Of a stretch of 64,000 nt of DNA, positions 63,630 through 64,000 are shown piece after piece. A model generated the notes under the pieces. That model was not told the origin of the DNA and searched no databases. It was given only the letters and a program-made list of their open reading frames with translations. The translations under genes and the position numbers were made by a program. How positions within the stretch are numbered: position 1 is the first letter of the stretch; each line of letters begins with the position of its first letter. Source of the DNA: Pandoraea capi (GTDB lineage Bacteria > Pseudomonadota > Gammaproteobacteria > Burkholderiales > Burkholderiaceae); the NCBI RefSeq assembly GCF_902459735.1, contig NZ_CABPRV010000011.1, forward strand, positions 1 to 64,000, read 5' to 3'.

Positions 63630-64000
63630 TTACGACGTTGTTGCAGTGCGGCGCTCGAAAAATCTCAGCACCGTCGAATACAGCTCCTTGACGTGGGTCT
63701 GATCCGCGGGCGCGTACTGCGCGACGCCTGAACTGAAATACGAAAATCCGGTTTGCTGGTGCATACCGTTCTTGATCGCCACGAAGGCCACTTCCGGCGC
63801 GAGCGGCCACTCCTTTGCATCCAGGGTCACACGTAGATTTGCATCGATTTCGTGCGGGTAGGTCAGCGTTACGAAGAGGCTGTCCCCGCGGTTATCGATC
63901 TCGCCGAATATCGGAGTGCCGTCCTTGACTGTCGTCACGCTGAACAACCGCGCCTGTGCAGCTGCGGCCTGCTCGGCGGAGTCGAACGTCAGCAGGAAGT
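63630..64000 (-). CDS. C-terminal part of an unrecognised protein (cut by window edge)
   Basis: The minus-strand frame is open to the window edge, so the gene's 5' end lies beyond 64000. The visible ~123 residues include LLTFDSAEQAAAAQARLFSV, then IFGEIDNRGDSLFVTLTYPH and AQYAPADQTHVKELYSTVLR, ending in ERRTATTS. They are soluble, mixed alpha/beta in pattern and without membrane segments. No family was recognised. A TTG at 63947 gives an artificial start and should be ignored. Confidence 0.65.
   Translation of the reverse strand, partial: FLLTFDSAEQAAAAQARLFSVTTVKDGTPIFGEIDNRGDSLFVTLTYPHEIDANLRVTLDAKEWPLAPEVAFVAIKNGMHQQTGFSYFSSGVAQYAPADQTHVKELYSTVLRFFERRTATTS

Noticed and set aside
1-64000. 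tRNA or rRNA genes, insertion sequences and integrases
   Set aside because: No cloverleaf, conserved rRNA segment, transposase or integrase motif was recognised by reading both strands; tRNAscan or Rfam runs could still find small RNAs.

Overview
The window is high-GC, densely coded DNA from a betaproteobacterium of the Burkholderiaceae. Gene content (paaABCDE with a TetR-type paaR, a fused indolepyruvate ferredoxin oxidoreductase, an MprF/AcvB pair, a FecI/FecR/TonB system and a caa3-type oxidase) fits a genus such as Pandoraea. That placement is inferred from gene content and codon style, not from a marker gene. No rRNA, tRNA, CRISPR array, insertion sequence, integrase or phage gene was recognised.

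Layout. 0.2-9.2 kb: a phospholipase D-like lipoprotein; an iron-responsive ECF sigma / FecR / TonB receptor unit with a Fur-box-like promoter; an M24 peptidase divergent from a GlxA-type AraC regulator; and the stub of a 2-hydroxycarboxylate transporter abutting the tail of another lost gene. 9.3-14.9 kb: the phenylacetyl-CoA epoxidase operon paaABCDE, a DUF1835 gene and paaR, driven by a promoter with a perfect 18-bp palindrome in its spacer. 15-26.7 kb: a GNAT acetyltransferase, an Lrp regulator, a small exported protein, the 1188-residue indolepyruvate oxidoreductase, malic enzyme MaeB, an MFS carrier, pyrE and crcB. 26.8-35 kb: an XRE regulator divergent from a SAM methyltransferase, a parvulin-like isomerase, a gamma-carbonic-anhydrase-like protein, a BASS transporter, RhlE-type helicase and a LysR regulator. 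35-45 kb: a uracil permease, AcvB and MprF (translationally coupled and probably opposing each other on lysyl-phosphatidylglycerol), a serine hydrolase, a GIY-YIG protein and a DASS transporter.

45.2-50.3 kb is the most unusual part. Seven tightly packed minus-strand genes look like the translocon and tip block of a Salmonella SPI-2 / EPEC-type type III secretion system: a coiled-coil protein, two EspA/SseB-like proteins, an SycD-type chaperone, an SseC/YopB-like and an SseD-like translocator, and an SseE-like protein. No needle, ring, export-gate or ATPase gene lies next to them. The first gene's Shine-Dalgarno is buried in a perfect 11-bp hairpin whose loop opens a 15-codon upstream ORF.

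50.5-58 kb holds a fused 5-oxoprolinase/hydantoinase, an MFS carrier, a DUF1445 (D-glutamate cyclase-like) protein and a LysR regulator. Together they suggest D-glutamate / 5-oxoproline catabolism. 58-63.4 kb is a five-gene cytochrome c oxidase operon resembling coxMNOP. Its subunit II carries a cytochrome c domain and then an unexpected 150-residue tail containing an internal signal-peptide-like segment. The right edge cuts an unidentified gene.
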